Source: Pseudoalteromonas neustonica
GTDB taxonomy: Bacteria; Pseudomonadota; Gammaproteobacteria; Enterobacterales; Alteromonadaceae
Direction: 5' to 3'
DNA: 64,000 nucleotides
Assembly: GCF_001653135.1 (NCBI RefSeq)
Contig: NZ_BDDS01000001.1
Coordinates: 496,001 to 560,000 of the forward strand
Position 1 is the first letter of the stretch. The number at the start of each line of letters is the position of its first letter. This document shows, piece after piece, positions 1 through 9,255 of this stretch. The notes beneath the pieces were generated by a model. That model saw only the letters and a program-made list of their open reading frames with translations. It made no database searches and was not told where the DNA came from. The position numbers and the translations under genes were made by a program.

Positions 1-234
1 GTTGATAAAAAACGTGCAGAGCTTGGTGCGGTACAAAACCGATTCCAATCAACAATCCGTAACCAATCAAATATCTCTGAGAACTTAAGTGCAGCAAAAT
101 CACGTATAAAAGATACTGATTTCGCAGCTGAGACAGCGAGTCTAACAAAGTCACAAATACTTCAACAGGCAAGCCAATCAATTCTAAGTCAAGCAAACCA
201 GCGTCCACAAGTAGCGCTGTCGTTACTAGGCTAA
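1..234 (+). CDS. fliC: Flagellin, C-terminal part (cut by window start)
   Basis: The reading frame is open from base 1 and ends with TAA at 232-234, giving 77 residues. They match the conserved flagellin D1/D0 C-terminus: an RAELGA segment, then [17 protein letters not shown], a QILQQAS segment, and an end in [13 protein letters not shown]. This end packs into the filament core and is the export and FliS-binding side of flagellin. The gene stands directly before flaG and fliD, as in polar flagellar loci. The start and most of the protein are outside the window, so nothing can be said about its length or glycosylated central domain. Identification as flagellin is firm; which numbered flagellin it is cannot be told. 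Confidence 0.95.
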   Translation, partial: VDKKRAELGAVQNRFQSTIRNQSNISENLSAAKSRIKDTDFAAETASLTKSQILQQASQSILSQANQRPQVALSLLG

Positions 235-242
235 TGGGTTTC

Positions 243-278
243 TAAGTCATTATTGAGCTTTTGCTTGATAATGACTTA
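243..278 (+). terminator. Probable terminator hairpin after flagellin
   Basis: A perfect 11-base-pair stem (243-253 with 268-278) lies 8 bases after the flagellin stop. The loop can itself pair (AGC-TTTT-GCT). A T-rich stretch follows (ATACTTTGTTTGTGTTTTG). Intrinsic terminators after highly expressed flagellin genes are common. The stem is AT-rich, so it may attenuate rather than fully stop transcription into flaG. Confidence 0.55.
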
Positions 279-309
279 TACTTTGTTTGTGTTTTGAAGG
301 AGACCTACC

Positions 310-744
310 ATGGCTGATTTAAGTGCAATAATCAAATCAAACGAAAATCTGTCTGCTAATTCATCTTTTACAAATAAAAGTGAATTAAATGAAGTTAATA
401 AAAAAGTAAATGTTGAACAAGGTGGCGTAAAAATTGCTGGAAGAGAACCTGCGTTTGTTGAAGACGGCAAAGAGCTAGATTCAGAAGGTGAAAGAAAAGC
501 GCTGATCGAAGAAGTAAAAGAGAACTTAGAAAAATTAAATAAATATATACCCGTTACTTCAACTAATTTAGTGTTTGAATTTGATGAAGATGGTGATCCG
601 CCGATTATCAAAGTATTTGATAAGAAAAGCGAAGAGGTTATTCGTGAAATACCGACTAAAGAATTTAGAGAAGTAGCTAAAGCTTTAGATGAATTTGCCG
701 ATAAACTTACTAACAAAGGTTTGCTATTGAATCAAACCGCCTAA
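310..744 (+). CDS. flaG: FlaG family flagellar protein
   Basis: This 144-residue protein matches the FlaG family in size, in position (between flagellin and fliD) and in its C-terminal pattern. A segment around residues 75-100 reads as LVFEFDEDGDPPIIKVFDKKSEEVIREIP, which is the usual FlaG core (predicted beta strands with a conserved VIRQIP-like motif). The N-terminal 70 residues are polar and probably unstructured. FlaG influences filament length in several polar-flagellated bacteria, but its mechanism is not settled. The ATG at 310 has an AGGAGA ribosome site about 8 bases upstream. It is followed after 31 bases by fliD and is probably co-transcribed with it. Confidence 0.9.
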   Translation: MADLSAIIKSNENLSANSSFTNKSELNEVNKKVNVEQGGVKIAGREPAFVEDGKELDSEGERKALIEEVKENLEKLNKYIPVTSTNLVFEFDEDGDPPIIKVFDKKSEEVIREIPTKEFREVAKALDEFADKLTNKGLLLNQTA

Positions 745-775
745 CACTTTTTGGAACAGATAGTAGGAGAGAAGT

Positions 776-2182
776 ATGCCACTAATTACATCCGCAGGTA
801 TTGGATCGGGGCTGGATCTCGAAAGTATCATTAGCGCATCAGTTGCCGCTGAAAATGTTCCAAAAATGAATGCCTTTGTAAAAAAAGAAGAATCACTCAA
901 AGTAGAGCTTTCTGCTATTGGTGAAATAAAAGGCGCACTTTCTAAGTTACAAGATACGATAGAGAAACTAGCGGATCCAGATAACTTCAATAAACGAATT
1001 GCTAACATCACGCAACCAACCAGTGATGACGGCGATCTCGTTTCAGTTACCCCAACAAAAGATATTACGCCTGGCGACTTTAAAATCGAAGTTGTAGCGC
1101 TCGCTCAGGGCAGCCGTGCTGTTTCCAATGACTCGCTTTTTACAACCACTGATGATGTGGTTAGTGCTTCTGGAGGAACGCTTTCTTTTGCTGCAGGCCC
1201 AGACAAAAGCTTTGATTTAACTGTGGATGCAGGCGCTACTCTAGCTGAATTACGTGATGCGATAAATGACTCTGATGATAACTTTGGTGTGACAGCAAAT
1301 ATAATTAACACAGGCACTGAGGCTAAGCTAGTTTTAACATCAAATGTAACTGGCGATAACAATGATCTTGTGATCACTAATGACAATGCCGAACTTGATA
1401 ACGTATCAACCGTAGCAAACGCTGGCGGTGCTGGTGGTATTGGTATAGCTGCTGAAAACCAAGCCCAAAGTGCAATAATTAAAGTCGATGGTATTTCAAT
1501 AACAAACGACACCAATACGTTTAAAGATGCAGTGCAAGATATGACGATCACAGCTAAACGCCAAAGTGTTGATGGTGAAACAGCAAAGCTTGCGGTTAGT
1601 TATGACCGTGAGAGTCCAACAAAACTAATCGATGAATTCATTGCAAACTATAATAATGTAGTTGGTCAGTTAGGGTTTCAATCTCGAGTCGGTAAGCCGC
1701 TAAATAGTGACGCGACAATTCGTTCATTAAGTTCACAGCTTGTGAATACACTTTCGACTAACTTAACAGATTCTGGTCCTTTTAAGAGTATATTTGATAT
1801 TGGTTTAGGTGTTAAGAAAGATGGTTACTTAGAAAAGTCATCACTCGTGCGTAGTCTGAGTGTTGCTATGGATGAAAATTTTGACGACATTGGCAAAGCA
1901 TTTGCTGGTGATAACGGTCTAGCAAAACAATTTGAGGAATTATTAGGAAATTACGTTGATTCGGATGGAATAATGAAGCAACGTGAAACAAACTTAAATA
2001 CTCAAATTGATGATTTAGAAGATGATGTTATTAATCATGAGTTTAGAATGGGTGAGTTAGAAGGGCGACTAAGAAAACAGTATTCTGGGTTAGATGTTTT
2101 ATTGGCACAAATGCAATCAACGCAGACCTACCTTAGCGCACAACTATCTAGCTTGCCTGGGTTTACAAGAAACAAATCATAA
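776..2182 (+). CDS. fliD: Flagellar filament cap protein FliD (HAP2)
   Basis: FliD forms the cap at the filament tip and helps flagellin subunits fold into the growing filament. The 468-residue product begins with the family's typical start (LITSAGIGSGLDLESIISA, residues 3-21). It has an acidic, low-complexity middle with repeated DDxxDL segments, and a helical C-terminus (about residues 390-460) containing the Q-rich coiled segment that also forms the capping pentamer. The length is normal for the family. The ATG is preceded by TAGGAGAG. FlaG lies upstream and fliS, encoding a flagellin chaperone, 30 bases downstream, the canonical order. The middle third is the variable domain; no frameshift is seen. 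Confidence 0.96.
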   Translation: MPLITSAGIGSGLDLESIISASVAAENVPKMNAFVKKEESLKVELSAIGEIKGALSKLQDTIEKLADPDNFNKRIANITQPTSDDGDLVSVTPTKDITPGDFKIEVVALAQGSRAVSNDSLFTTTDDVVSASGGTLSFAAGPDKSFDLTVDAGATLAELRDAINDSDDNFGVTANIINTGTEAKLVLTSNVTGDNNDLVITNDNAELDNVSTVANAGGAGGIGIAAENQAQSAIIKVDGISITNDTNTFKDAVQDMTITAKRQSVDGETAKLAVSYDRESPTKLIDEFIANYNNVVGQLGFQSRVGKPLNSDATIRSLSSQLVNTLSTNLTDSGPFKSIFDIGLGVKKDGYLEKSSLVRSLSVAMDENFDDIGKAFAGDNGLAKQFEELLGNYVDSDGIMKQRETNLNTQIDDLEDDVINHEFRMGELEGRLRKQYSGLDVLLAQMQSTQTYLSAQLSSLPGFTRNKS

Positions 2183-2212
2183 TGACTATTTTTGATTTTA
2201 AAAGGTTTTAAT

Positions 2213-2641
2213 ATGTATAATGCAAAAGTAAAAAATTATCAAAAAGAAGCACTTAAGACTCGAGTTGCAGGTGCGGATCGCTATGAAATTATCCAAATGT
2301 TAATGGCGGGTGCTATTGAAAAAATGGTAATGTCAAAAGTAGCCATTGAAAAGAAGCACATGGAAGCAAAAGCAGAACACTTATCTAAGGCAACCGCCAT
2401 AATCGAGGCCTTGCGAGGGTGCTTAGATTTTGAAGTAGGTGGCGAAGTGACCGAGAATTTATATGCACTTTATTCATATATGATTGACCGTTTAGTCGAT
2501 GCAACTATAAAGAATGATCCTGAAATAGTTGATGAGGTTTCTAATTTGTTAAAAGAGATTAAATCTGCTTGGGATGCAATTCCGCATGATGTTCGCCAAC
2601 AAACACTAAATGAGAATGGTATAGACGCGAATGTCGGCTAA
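2213..2641 (+). CDS. fliS: Flagellin export chaperone FliS
   Basis: FliS binds the C-terminal D0 helix of flagellin in the cytoplasm and prevents premature polymerisation. The product is 142 residues, predicted all-helical, with the family N-terminus MYNAKVKNYQKEALKTRV and the YEIIQMLMAGAIEKM helix near residues 25-39. I chose the ATG at 2213 rather than the TTG at 2192: the ATG has an AAAAGG site at normal distance and gives the usual FliS start, with the Tyr that sits in the flagellin-binding groove at residue 2. Its last codons overlap the next gene by 11 bases, so translation is probably coupled. Confidence 0.94.
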   Translation: MYNAKVKNYQKEALKTRVAGADRYEIIQMLMAGAIEKMVMSKVAIEKKHMEAKAEHLSKATAIIEALRGCLDFEVGGEVTENLYALYSYMIDRLVDATIKNDPEIVDEVSNLLKEIKSAWDAIPHDVRQQTLNENGIDANVG

Positions 2642-2930
2642 TCTGTTATCACAATTGCTTCCTAAGTTATCAAAAATCAATCAATACATACTCGAAGATG
2701 ATATTGACTCAGCTCAAAGTGAATTAAACCAATTAGATGATTTATTAAAAAATGTATTCAATTCCCCGACAGTATTAACTGAAGATGATACTCTTTTTTT
2801 ATCTGACTTCTCAACACGGTTAAATACGACAGTACAGGAGTTAATACAGAGAAAAGGCGTTATTGCAAAAAAGATTGGTGTTCACTTAAATACGCAGAAA
2901 AAAATAAATGTTTATAAAAGTATCAAATAG
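2631..2930 (+). CDS. fliT: Small helical protein, probable FliT-like chaperone
   Basis: This 99-residue product has no strong signature but is helical, acidic in its first half and basic at its C-terminus, as FliT-type chaperones are. FliT binds FliD and the export ATPase complex and in enterics acts on FlhDC; only the FliD chaperone part could apply here. The main support is position: it overlaps fliS by 11 bases in the spot where polar flagellar loci carry a fliT or flaI-like gene. It could instead be an unrelated small flagellar protein. The coding nature is supported by codon use and the overlap. Confidence 0.6.
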   Translation: MSANLLSQLLPKLSKINQYILEDDIDSAQSELNQLDDLLKNVFNSPTVLTEDDTLFLSDFSTRLNTTVQELIQRKGVIAKKIGVHLNTQKKINVYKSIK

Positions 2931-2942
2931 GTAATAGCAACG

Positions 2943-5045
2943 ATGAATAGTAATGATATTAATGAAGAGCTTAACCTATTATCAGAAAAGCTAGAAGATA
3001 CAATTAAACATCAAGAGCGAGAAGCTATTTTTGCAACTGAAGCAAATCAACGTTTTGAAAGAAATTGGCAGTGCTTCACACAGTATTACCCTGAAATTAT
3101 AGGTGCTTTATCTAATTTAACATTACGAGATGATTTCTGTATTCACGTAACGCTAAGTGGTCATGGCAATATAATACCTGAAAATGCCCCAGCCCCCCTT
3201 TATTCTCAGAACCCGCTTGAGCAGAGCCAAGAGCAAGTTAAACGCCAGATTGCCCATCCTGTTCTTAGTCTAACGGACTATACAGGGTATCCGGATAGCA
3301 GTTCAGATAAACGCCTTCACACTGAGTATATGGTCAAACTTGGTCAGTTTATGCGTAAATTGAGAGAGTTTGACGAGAAAAAAATAGAGCAATTACCTGG
3401 TGATTTTCCATCAGGTATTATTTTTGGCGTAGGATTAGGGTATCACATACCAGAATTATTAAAGCATACTGAGTTCGATTATTTATTTATTATTGAGCCT
3501 GATCTAGAGCAGTTTTATGCAAGTTTATTTTGTATTGATTGGTTTGATGTTATTGAAAAAATTGATGTTCAAGGAAATTGTCTTTTCTTTAATCTGGGAG
3601 CAGATAAAAACACGTTCATTCAAGATTTAGAAAGTGTAGTTGAAGATATAGGGGCGTTTTCAGCGGTCAGAAGCTTTTGTTATCAACATACGCCAGGACG
3701 TGACATTAATGAGTTAATAGCCAACTGGGCTGCGGATTACTTCCGCTTCCAAATGGGACATGGTTTTTTTAATGATGCAATAACTGGGTTTGCTCACTCA
3801 ATTTCTCACCTTGAAAGTAACCAATTTTTTCTTACGAATAAAGACAAACTACCGGCTTCGTTATTAGATATTCCAGTGTTTTTAGTTGGCAATGGCCCAT
3901 CGTTAGATGAGGCTATTGACTATTTAAAAAACAATCAAAATAAAGGGATTGTTGTAGCAGCAGGGTCTGCTCTTGTATCTTTAGAACGAATAGGTATTCA
4001 AGCTGATTTTCATGTGTTAGTAGAAAGGCCTTACGCTAATTATAAAATTGTCGCTGATTCCTTACCAATAGAAGCGTATAAACGAGTAAATTTGCTCGCT
4101 GTCAATATGGTTCACCCTAAGACGACCGAGTTATATGAATGGTCTGGGTTAGCGCTGAAAGGCAATGAGGGGGGGACTGATTTAATTAATTTTCTATCAT
4201 TAAAAAATCGCTCTAAAACATTGCCATTAATTCCATATAGCAACCCACTTGTCTCTAATACAGCGCTATCATTTTTCTTAAATTTTGGTTTTAAGAATGT
4301 TTATTTATTTGGTGTTGATAATGGAAGTTTACCTTCTGGAAAGCATCATAGTGATCATAGCTTTTATAAAAAAGATAAAGACGATGAAGAGGGAATTGGG
4401 TGCGCACCTGTTACGGAGAAAACTCTGCCGGGTAATTTAGGTGATGGTTTTGTTTATACTAACGACTTATATAAAATTTCACATAGTCAGTTGGAAAAAC
4501 TAGTAGAGTTAAATCCCTTGGCTGATGTATTTAATATTGGTAACGGGGCTAAAATTAAAGGCGCTATTTCATTAGCTGCGGATGAATTAATTGACTCAGA
4601 AAACAGCTTAGATAAGCCTCCTTTGGTAGAGTTAATCAAGAAGCGATACTTTGAAAACCTGAGTTTGGATAAATTAAATGATGAAGATTACGAAGTGCAG
4701 CGCTTTATTGATATGTGTAACCACTTATTAGTTATTAGTAATGAACCTTATACAACAATCAAAGAAGCCGCTGATTTACTTAAAAGACAGCAACGGTATG
4801 TGTATTCATTTAAAAATTCACCATTAGGTCATATTTACCATATGATGAAAGGGTCGCTATTATATTTTCACTGCCCACTAATTACATTGCTTTATAGTTA
4901 TGAAAATGAAGCATTTACATTAGAACAATTTGATGAACTTTTCTCGCTTTGGCAAGATTATATTGTTGATATGAGAGAGTATTTTTTAGAGAACTATAAA
5001 GTGCATTGTGACTTTCTGAACGATGAACAGTTAGCTTCAATATAA
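2943..5045 (+). CDS. maf: Maf/DUF115 motility accessory factor, flagellin glycosyltransferase
   Basis: Maf proteins (6-hydroxymethylpterin pyrophosphokinase MptE-like, DUF115) transfer nonulosonic acids such as pseudaminic acid to Ser/Thr of flagellin in the cytoplasm. The product is 700 residues, a normal length. Near residues 160-190 is GVGLGYHIPELL followed by a YLFIIEPD segment, the typical first Rossmann-like part. Near residues 315-345 is VFLVGNGPSLDEAIDYL and then VVAAGSAL, the most conserved Maf block. A helical C-terminal part follows. It lies 12 bases after the FliT-like gene and so appears to belong to the flaG-fliD-fliS unit, while the sugar nucleotide genes it needs are 2-28 kb downstream beyond the IS remnants. 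The acceptor and donor are inferred from context, not shown. Confidence 0.9.
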   Translation: MNSNDINEELNLLSEKLEDTIKHQEREAIFATEANQRFERNWQCFTQYYPEIIGALSNLTLRDDFCIHVTLSGHGNIIPENAPAPLYSQNPLEQSQEQVKRQIAHPVLSLTDYTGYPDSSSDKRLHTEYMVKLGQFMRKLREFDEKKIEQLPGDFPSGIIFGVGLGYHIPELLKHTEFDYLFIIEPDLEQFYASLFCIDWFDVIEKIDVQGNCLFFNLGADKNTFIQDLESVVEDIGAFSAVRSFCYQHTPGRDINELIANWAADYFRFQMGHGFFNDAITGFAHSISHLESNQFFLTNKDKLPASLLDIPVFLVGNGPSLDEAIDYLKNNQNKGIVVAAGSALVSLERIGIQADFHVLVERPYANYKIVADSLPIEAYKRVNLLAVNMVHPKTTELYEWSGLALKGNEGGTDLINFLSLKNRSKTLPLIPYSNPLVSNTALSFFLNFGFKNVYLFGVDNGSLPSGKHHSDHSFYKKDKDDEEGIGCAPVTEKTLPGNLGDGFVYTNDLYKISHSQLEKLVELNPLADVFNIGNGAKIKGAISLAADELIDSENSLDKPPLVELIKKRYFENLSLDKLNDEDYEVQRFIDMCNHLLVISNEPYTTIKEAADLLKRQQRYVYSFKNSPLGHIYHMMKGSLLYFHCPLITLLYSYENEAFTLEQFDELFSLWQDYIVDMREYFLENYKVHCDFLNDEQLASI

Positions 5046-5197
5046 TACTAGAAACACTTACTTTCGCTAGACGAATAGATTAAAAATGGGGTCTCAATGA
5101 GTGATTTTCATTCTTAACATATAAAAAATCAATGAGCTATTTGCTCAGCCTTTAGTTAATGCATGTACATAGGTTGGATCTTAAGAAACTTGAAGTT

Positions 5198-5255
5198 GAA
5201 CTCTGTTAATGATCAAGTAGTTACGCCAATAAGAAAAATGACTAAAACAGAGTTC
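5198..5255. repeat. 10-bp inverted repeat before transposase remnant
   Basis: GAACTCTGTT at 5198-5207 is repeated in inverted form as AACAGAGTTC at 5246-5255, just before the ATG of an IS4-like transposase fragment. It may be part of an old insertion-sequence end or of a 5' hairpin that limits transposase translation. The element boundary cannot be fixed from one copy. Confidence 0.4.
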
Positions 5256-5257
5256 AC

Positions 5258-5362
5258 ATGCAGATTAACCAAGTTTCAAATCAATTAAAAGCCCTCATCT
5301 CAGAAAACCATCTAATCGCGCTTGCAAAAACCTCTGGGTTTCAAGTTAGGGCAAGAGCATGA
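5258..5362 (+). pseudogene. Remnant: N-terminus of an IS4-like transposase
   Basis: An ATG at 5258 opens a 34-codon frame whose translation (MQINQVSNQLKALIS, then HLIALAKTSGF) resembles the N-terminal helical part of IS4-type DDE transposases. The frame ends at TGA 5360-5362, exactly where sequence of a different element (ISAs1, opposite strand) begins. The simplest reading is that this transposase gene was cut by a later ISAs1 insertion or by deletion. No matching C-terminal part is seen downstream. Family assignment from such a short fragment is tentative. Confidence 0.5.
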
Positions 5363-5369
5363 AAAAAGG

Positions 5370-6366
5370 CTATGAATTCAAGACCTTTTCAAGGTAGGCT
5401 GTGCTGCGCATCGCTTTCTTCTGTTTTGCAGGCATCCCTTTATTAAAACTTGTTTCTGCTTTTAGCTGATTAAATGCAATATGCCTCAGTCCTGCAAATA
5501 CAGGGGCTGCACCTTCACGCCTTATTCGGCACTCATCTTCTTTAAATCCTACATCTAAACGCCAATGCAATCCATTTTCTATTTGCCAATGTTGCCGTGC
5601 TGAATTTGCGAGTTCTTCCGCCGTTAAACGGGCTGAACTGATATAGTATCTATAACATAACTCATTGCTTATTTGCCTTTTTCTTTTCTGAAAGAAATAA
5701 TGACTCCCACTGTTTTTGCGCCTTCCCAGTGTATCGTTTCTGATAAATCACTTACGTTATGGGTAACTGCACAGCACCTAAATTCTTCTCTGTTTTTTGA
5801 TAATCTGCTTCTTTACCCACTATTTTTTCTGCAATTGACTTTTGACACCCCATTGCGTCAATTGTTATTAAGCAACCTTTTATCTTCAATAATTCAAGGA
5901 GTTCCGGTAACGCTGTTATTTCATTCGACTTTTTATCAACAGGGCACTGTGCCAAAACAACACCATTTTCGCATGCAAATGCACTGACCATATAAAGCGA
6001 ATCACATCTATCTAGTTGATTAAATGAACCTTTTAATCATTTCCCATCAATAGCACTTACTTCGCCCTAAGTTAATGTGGAGCAGGCTTTCATCCAAGAA
6101 GAAAAAGACTCTTGGAATTGCGTCATGTCTATACGGCTCATTACACGGGCAATTGTGTCGTGGCGAGGGATGCCCTGTTCAAGGGGAGTATATTTCCTGA
6201 GCCAATCTAATCTATCATGGCCAAAATCTTCGATATCCTCCCAGCCTTGGCTGCCTGACACAACAGCGCTGACAGCTATGATATCAAATAGTTTATGAAC
6301 AACTTTTCCTTGTTGGCGAGGATCATCAATTGATTCAAAATATTTAAATAGCTGAATATCAGGCAT
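5370..6366 (-). pseudogene. Degenerate ISAs1-family transposase
   Basis: Read on the minus strand from the ATG at 6366 (AAGGAG site upstream), the first 99 codons match the N-terminus of ISAs1/H-repeat transposases (FKYFESIDDPRQQGK, HKLFDIIAVSAV, GWEDIEDFG). The frame then meets TAG at about 6067 and TGA about 40 bases further on. The coding continues past both stops through AIDGK, carrying the first catalytic Asp, and ITIDAMGCQK, carrying the second. It is then scrambled around 5750 and resumes to the end with HWQIENGLHWRLDV, carrying the catalytic Glu, and an end at 5370. All three DDE blocks are thus recognisable but separated by stops and at least one frameshift. The gene is inactive. Forward ORFs over this stretch are antisense shadows. 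Confidence 0.88.
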
Positions 6367-6419
6367 GGGTATGCTCCTTAAAAAAGGAGTATGAGATCAT
6401 ACTTTTAAGTCAAGGTAAA

Positions 6420-7119
6420 GTTCGTGATCTTGCCCTGCTTTATCACCTACAAGCACAACGGTTTGCATGCCAAGCAGATGCAAAGCGCGAGCTGTATAAA
6501 TTAACGAAAAAATTGAAATACCGCAATGTGGCAACGACGCAGTTCAGTGAATATAAAATATATGAGGGAAAGGCAGACCTTAAAAAGGCGCGCCGGTGAA
6601 ATGTATAGAATGGTAAATAAGCGTAGAGATTGAAGAAAATGACACATTAATTAAAAAGGCAATAGAGAAAAAGTCATGCTTTGTATTAGCCACAAATGCA
6701 GATGAGAAAACTCTCAGCCCAGAAGATTTACTCAGGCACTACAAAGCACAATCAGAAGTGGGAAAGGCTTTAGGTTTTTAAAAGATCCGTTATTTTTTGT
6801 TTCATCATTATTTATAAAAAAGCCAAGCCGAATAGATGCACTGTTGATGATAATGACACTGTCTTTATTAGTATATTCAATAGCTCAAAGACGATTGAGG
6901 GCGAACATGGAGAAAGTAAAAGCAACCATTCCGAACCAAATTAATCAGCAAATTGAAAAACCCACCTTACGGTGGATATTTTAATGCTTTGAAGGCATCA
7001 ACTTAGTCCAGCATGGAGATGAAATCCATTTAGGTGGGTTTAATGAACTAAGAGAAAAAATAATCGGACTAATAGGTGGCCATGCGATGAATTTATATAA
7101 TATGGAAAAAGTGACGTAG
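6420..7119 (+). pseudogene. Degenerate IS1634-family transposase, C-terminal half
   Basis: In the forward frame from 6420 a run reads VRDLALLYHLQAQRFACQAD and continues to a TGA at 6597-6599. After a shift it resumes with KKSCFVLATNADEKTLS and a LLRHYKAQSEVGKA segment. After another shift near 6775 it reads RFLKDPLFFVSSLFIKKP and ALLMIMTLSLLVYSIAQRRLR, passes an in-frame TAA near 6982 and ends at TAG 7117-7119. The CFVLATN, YK-Q--VE-GFRFLKDP and LLVY blocks are hallmarks of the C-terminal catalytic region of IS1634-type transposases. At least two frameshifts and an internal stop make it a dead gene. The N-terminal half is absent, probably removed when the neighbouring ISAs1 copy inserted. Confidence 0.82.
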
Positions 7120-7359
7120 AAGTCTGATCAATGTATGTTTTAAGTTCCTTGCAGAAAATTACACCATTCAATTTTAACAATTTAATTATCGTCATTTTGG
7201 GTAGGACTTGGCTGCATATGTTTAATAAAATACGGTCATAAATTAGTAGGAGTGAAGCTACTAAATATCTAATTTTTCAATAATTTGGCTTACCAAACAT
7301 TTATTCAACTGCTATTATTCTTGTATTACTATTAATTTAAGAATAATCAAAGTAATAGT

Positions 7360-7374
7360 TGGTATTATAATTGC
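7360..7374 (+). promoter_or_regulatory. Candidate sigma-54 promoter for rfbF operon
   Basis: TGGTAT-N5-TTGCT with the exact GG-N10-GC spacing (GG 7361-7362, GC 7373-7374) ends 34 bases before the rfbF ATG. A TATAAT lies within the same stretch (7366-7371) but lacks a good -35 box, so a sigma-70 reading is weaker. The preceding 240 bases, after the last transposase remnant, show no gene or other clear feature. Confidence 0.6.
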
Positions 7375-7408
7375 TGTAACTTTGTATTGGAATCTTAAGG
7401 GCGAATGT

Positions 7409-8179
7409 ATGAAAGCGGTGATCCTTGCAGGTGGATTTGGTACACGTATATCTGAAGAAACACAATTTAAGCCAAAACCAATGGTCGAAATCGGTGGGAA
7501 GCCAATTCTTTGGCACATTATGAAAGTGTATTCTCATTACGGCATAAATGATTTTGTAATTTGTTGTGGTTACAAAGGCAATGTTATCAAAGAATATTTT
7601 GCAAATTACTTTCTATACTCTTCTGATGTAACAATCGACTTAAAAAATAATAAGATGGAAGTACACCACCAAACAGCTGAGCCTTGGCGGGTAACGCTTG
7701 TTGATACAGGAGAAAGTACGCTTACTGGTGGACGCTTAAAGCGAGTATATGAATATGTGAAAGATGAGTCTGCGTTTTGCTTTACCTACGGCGATGGTGT
7801 GGGCAATGTGAATATTGCAGAGTTAATTAAACATCATGAAGCTCTTGGAAAGAAAGCGACGTTAACCGCGACGTACGCCCCAGGCCGCTTTGGAGCTTTA
7901 AATATATCGAATGATTTAGTAACCACCTTTGAGGAAAAGCCAAAAACAGATGGCTCATTAATAAATGGAGGCTTTTTTGTTTTATCTCCTGAAGTTTTAA
8001 ACTACATCGAGGGAGATAAAGTGGCTTGGGAGCAACAACCAATAGCCCAGTTAGCTAAAGAAAGAGAGCTTGCGGTGTATAAGCATCAAGGTTTTTGGCA
8101 ACCTATGGACACCCTTAGAGACCAAATATATTTACAAGATTTATGGGATAAAGGGGATGCACCATGGAAGATTTGGTGA
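7409..8179 (+). CDS. rfbF: Glucose-1-phosphate cytidylyltransferase RfbF
   Basis: RfbF makes CDP-D-glucose from CTP and glucose-1-phosphate, the entry step to CDP-3,6-dideoxyhexoses and related branched sugars. The 256-residue product has the nucleotidyltransferase start [16 protein letters not shown] (residues 2-17), the [16 protein letters not shown] block and the later [10 protein letters not shown] metal-binding segment near residue 130. I chose the ATG at 7409, which has AAGGG upstream, over the TTG at 7382. Its end overlaps rfbG by 16 bases. It is the first gene of a long forward operon and has a sigma-54-like element just upstream. Confidence 0.95.
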   Translation: MKAVILAGGFGTRISEETQFKPKPMVEIGGKPILWHIMKVYSHYGINDFVICCGYKGNVIKEYFANYFLYSSDVTIDLKNNKMEVHHQTAEPWRVTLVDTGESTLTGGRLKRVYEYVKDESAFCFTYGDGVGNVNIAELIKHHEALGKKATLTATYAPGRFGALNISNDLVTTFEEKPKTDGSLINGGFFVLSPEVLNYIEGDKVAWEQQPIAQLAKERELAVYKHQGFWQPMDTLRDQIYLQDLWDKGDAPWKIW

Positions 8180-9255
8180 GTTTAAAAAAATATTTTTCAA
8201 ATAAAAGAGTGTTGGTTACAGGGCATACTGGTTTTAAAGGTTCTTGGCTATGTATTTATTTAAAAATGCTCGGGGCCGAAGTTCATGGAATTGCATTAGC
8301 GCCAAAAGAGTCTGAGAGCATTTTTGAAATAGCTAACGTTGAAAAAGGTGTTTGCACTTCCTCAACAATCGATAATATATGTAATACACACTCTGTATCT
8401 GCATTACTTCAAGATATTCAACCTGAAATAGTCTTTCACCTAGCAGCACAACCTCTCGTGATTGAGGGTTATAATGATCCTGTAGAAACATTCAATACCA
8501 ATATTATGGGCGTTGTGTCTATTTTAGAGTCTATAAGGATGTGCCAATCTGTTGAGGTTTTTGTTAACGTCACCACTGATAAATGCTACGAAAACAAAGA
8601 GTGGTGTTACCCCTACAGAGAGACGGATAGGCTGGGAGGGCATGATCCTTACAGTGCGAGTAAAGCATGTGCTGAAATAGTCACAAATTCTTACCGTCAA
8701 TCTTATTTTCCAGATAAAGCAATCGCAACAGCTCGAGCAGGCAATGTTATTGGTGGTGGAGACTGGGCTCAGAATCGTTTGTTGCCAGATATTATTAAAG
8801 CTTTTGATCGTGGTGATGAAATAGAGATTAGAAATCCGTCATCAATACGTCCATGGCAACATGTATTAGAACCATTAACTGGGTATCTCGTTTTAGCGAA
8901 AAAGCTAGGGGAAAAACAAGGTGAGGAATACTCCGGCGCGTGGAATTTTGGTCCCCATACCTCAAAAAACTATACCGTCGGTGAAGTTGTTAAGGAAGTT
9001 GCTTCATGCTGGGGAGAATCCGCGAATATAGCGATTGATAATTCTGCTGAGAAGCTACATGAAACTAACTTATTGATGCTTGACTGTTCTAAGGCAAGAC
9101 TTAAGTTGGGGTTCGAAGGTGTTTTGAGTATTCCAAAAGCAATTTATTTAACAGTGGATTGGTATAAAGCATTTTATGAAAAAGAAGATATGAATTTATT
9201 TACTGAAAAGCAAATTGCACAGTATTGGGCGTTGAGGAATAAAGATGAGCAATGA
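8164..9255 (+). CDS. rfbG: CDP-glucose 4,6-dehydratase RfbG
   Basis: RfbG converts CDP-glucose to CDP-4-keto-6-deoxyglucose with bound NAD. The 363-residue product is an extended SDR enzyme. It has [10 protein letters not shown] near residues 19-28 as the dinucleotide-binding loop, [11 protein letters not shown] near the active site, and [11 protein letters not shown] with the catalytic Tyr-X3-Lys. [15 protein letters not shown] lies near residue 235, all matching this family closely. The gene starts inside rfbF and overlaps rfbH by 11 bases, so the three enzymes are translationally coupled. The function is secure. Confidence 0.95.
   Translation: MEDLVSLKKYFSNKRVLVTGHTGFKGSWLCIYLKMLGAEVHGIALAPKESESIFEIANVEKGVCTSSTIDNICNTHSVSALLQDIQPEIVFHLAAQPLVIEGYNDPVETFNTNIMGVVSILESIRMCQSVEVFVNVTTDKCYENKEWCYPYRETDRLGGHDPYSASKACAEIVTNSYRQSYFPDKAIATARAGNVIGGGDWAQNRLLPDIIKAFDRGDEIEIRNPSSIRPWQHVLEPLTGYLVLAKKLGEKQGEEYSGAWNFGPHTSKNYTVGEVVKEVASCWGESANIAIDNSAEKLHETNLLMLDCSKARLKLGFEGVLSIPKAIYLTVDWYKAFYEKEDMNLFTEKQIAQYWALRNKDEQ

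Noticed and set aside
5133..5147. Hairpin TGAGC-N5-GCTCA after maf as a terminator
   Set aside because: Only 5 base pairs and no clear T run; too weak to list as a feature.
5673..5987. Forward ORF of 104 codons
   Set aside because: It is antisense to the ISAs1 transposase remnant, whose DDE motifs are visible on the minus strand. No ribosome site or family resemblance.
6077..6298. Forward ORF of 73 codons
   Set aside because: Shadow of the ISAs1 N-terminal region on the opposite strand.
7315..7537. Two minus-strand ORFs of 66-67 codons before and in rfbF
   Set aside because: They overlap the rfbF start on the opposite strand, have no ribosome site and look like chance frames in AT-rich DNA.
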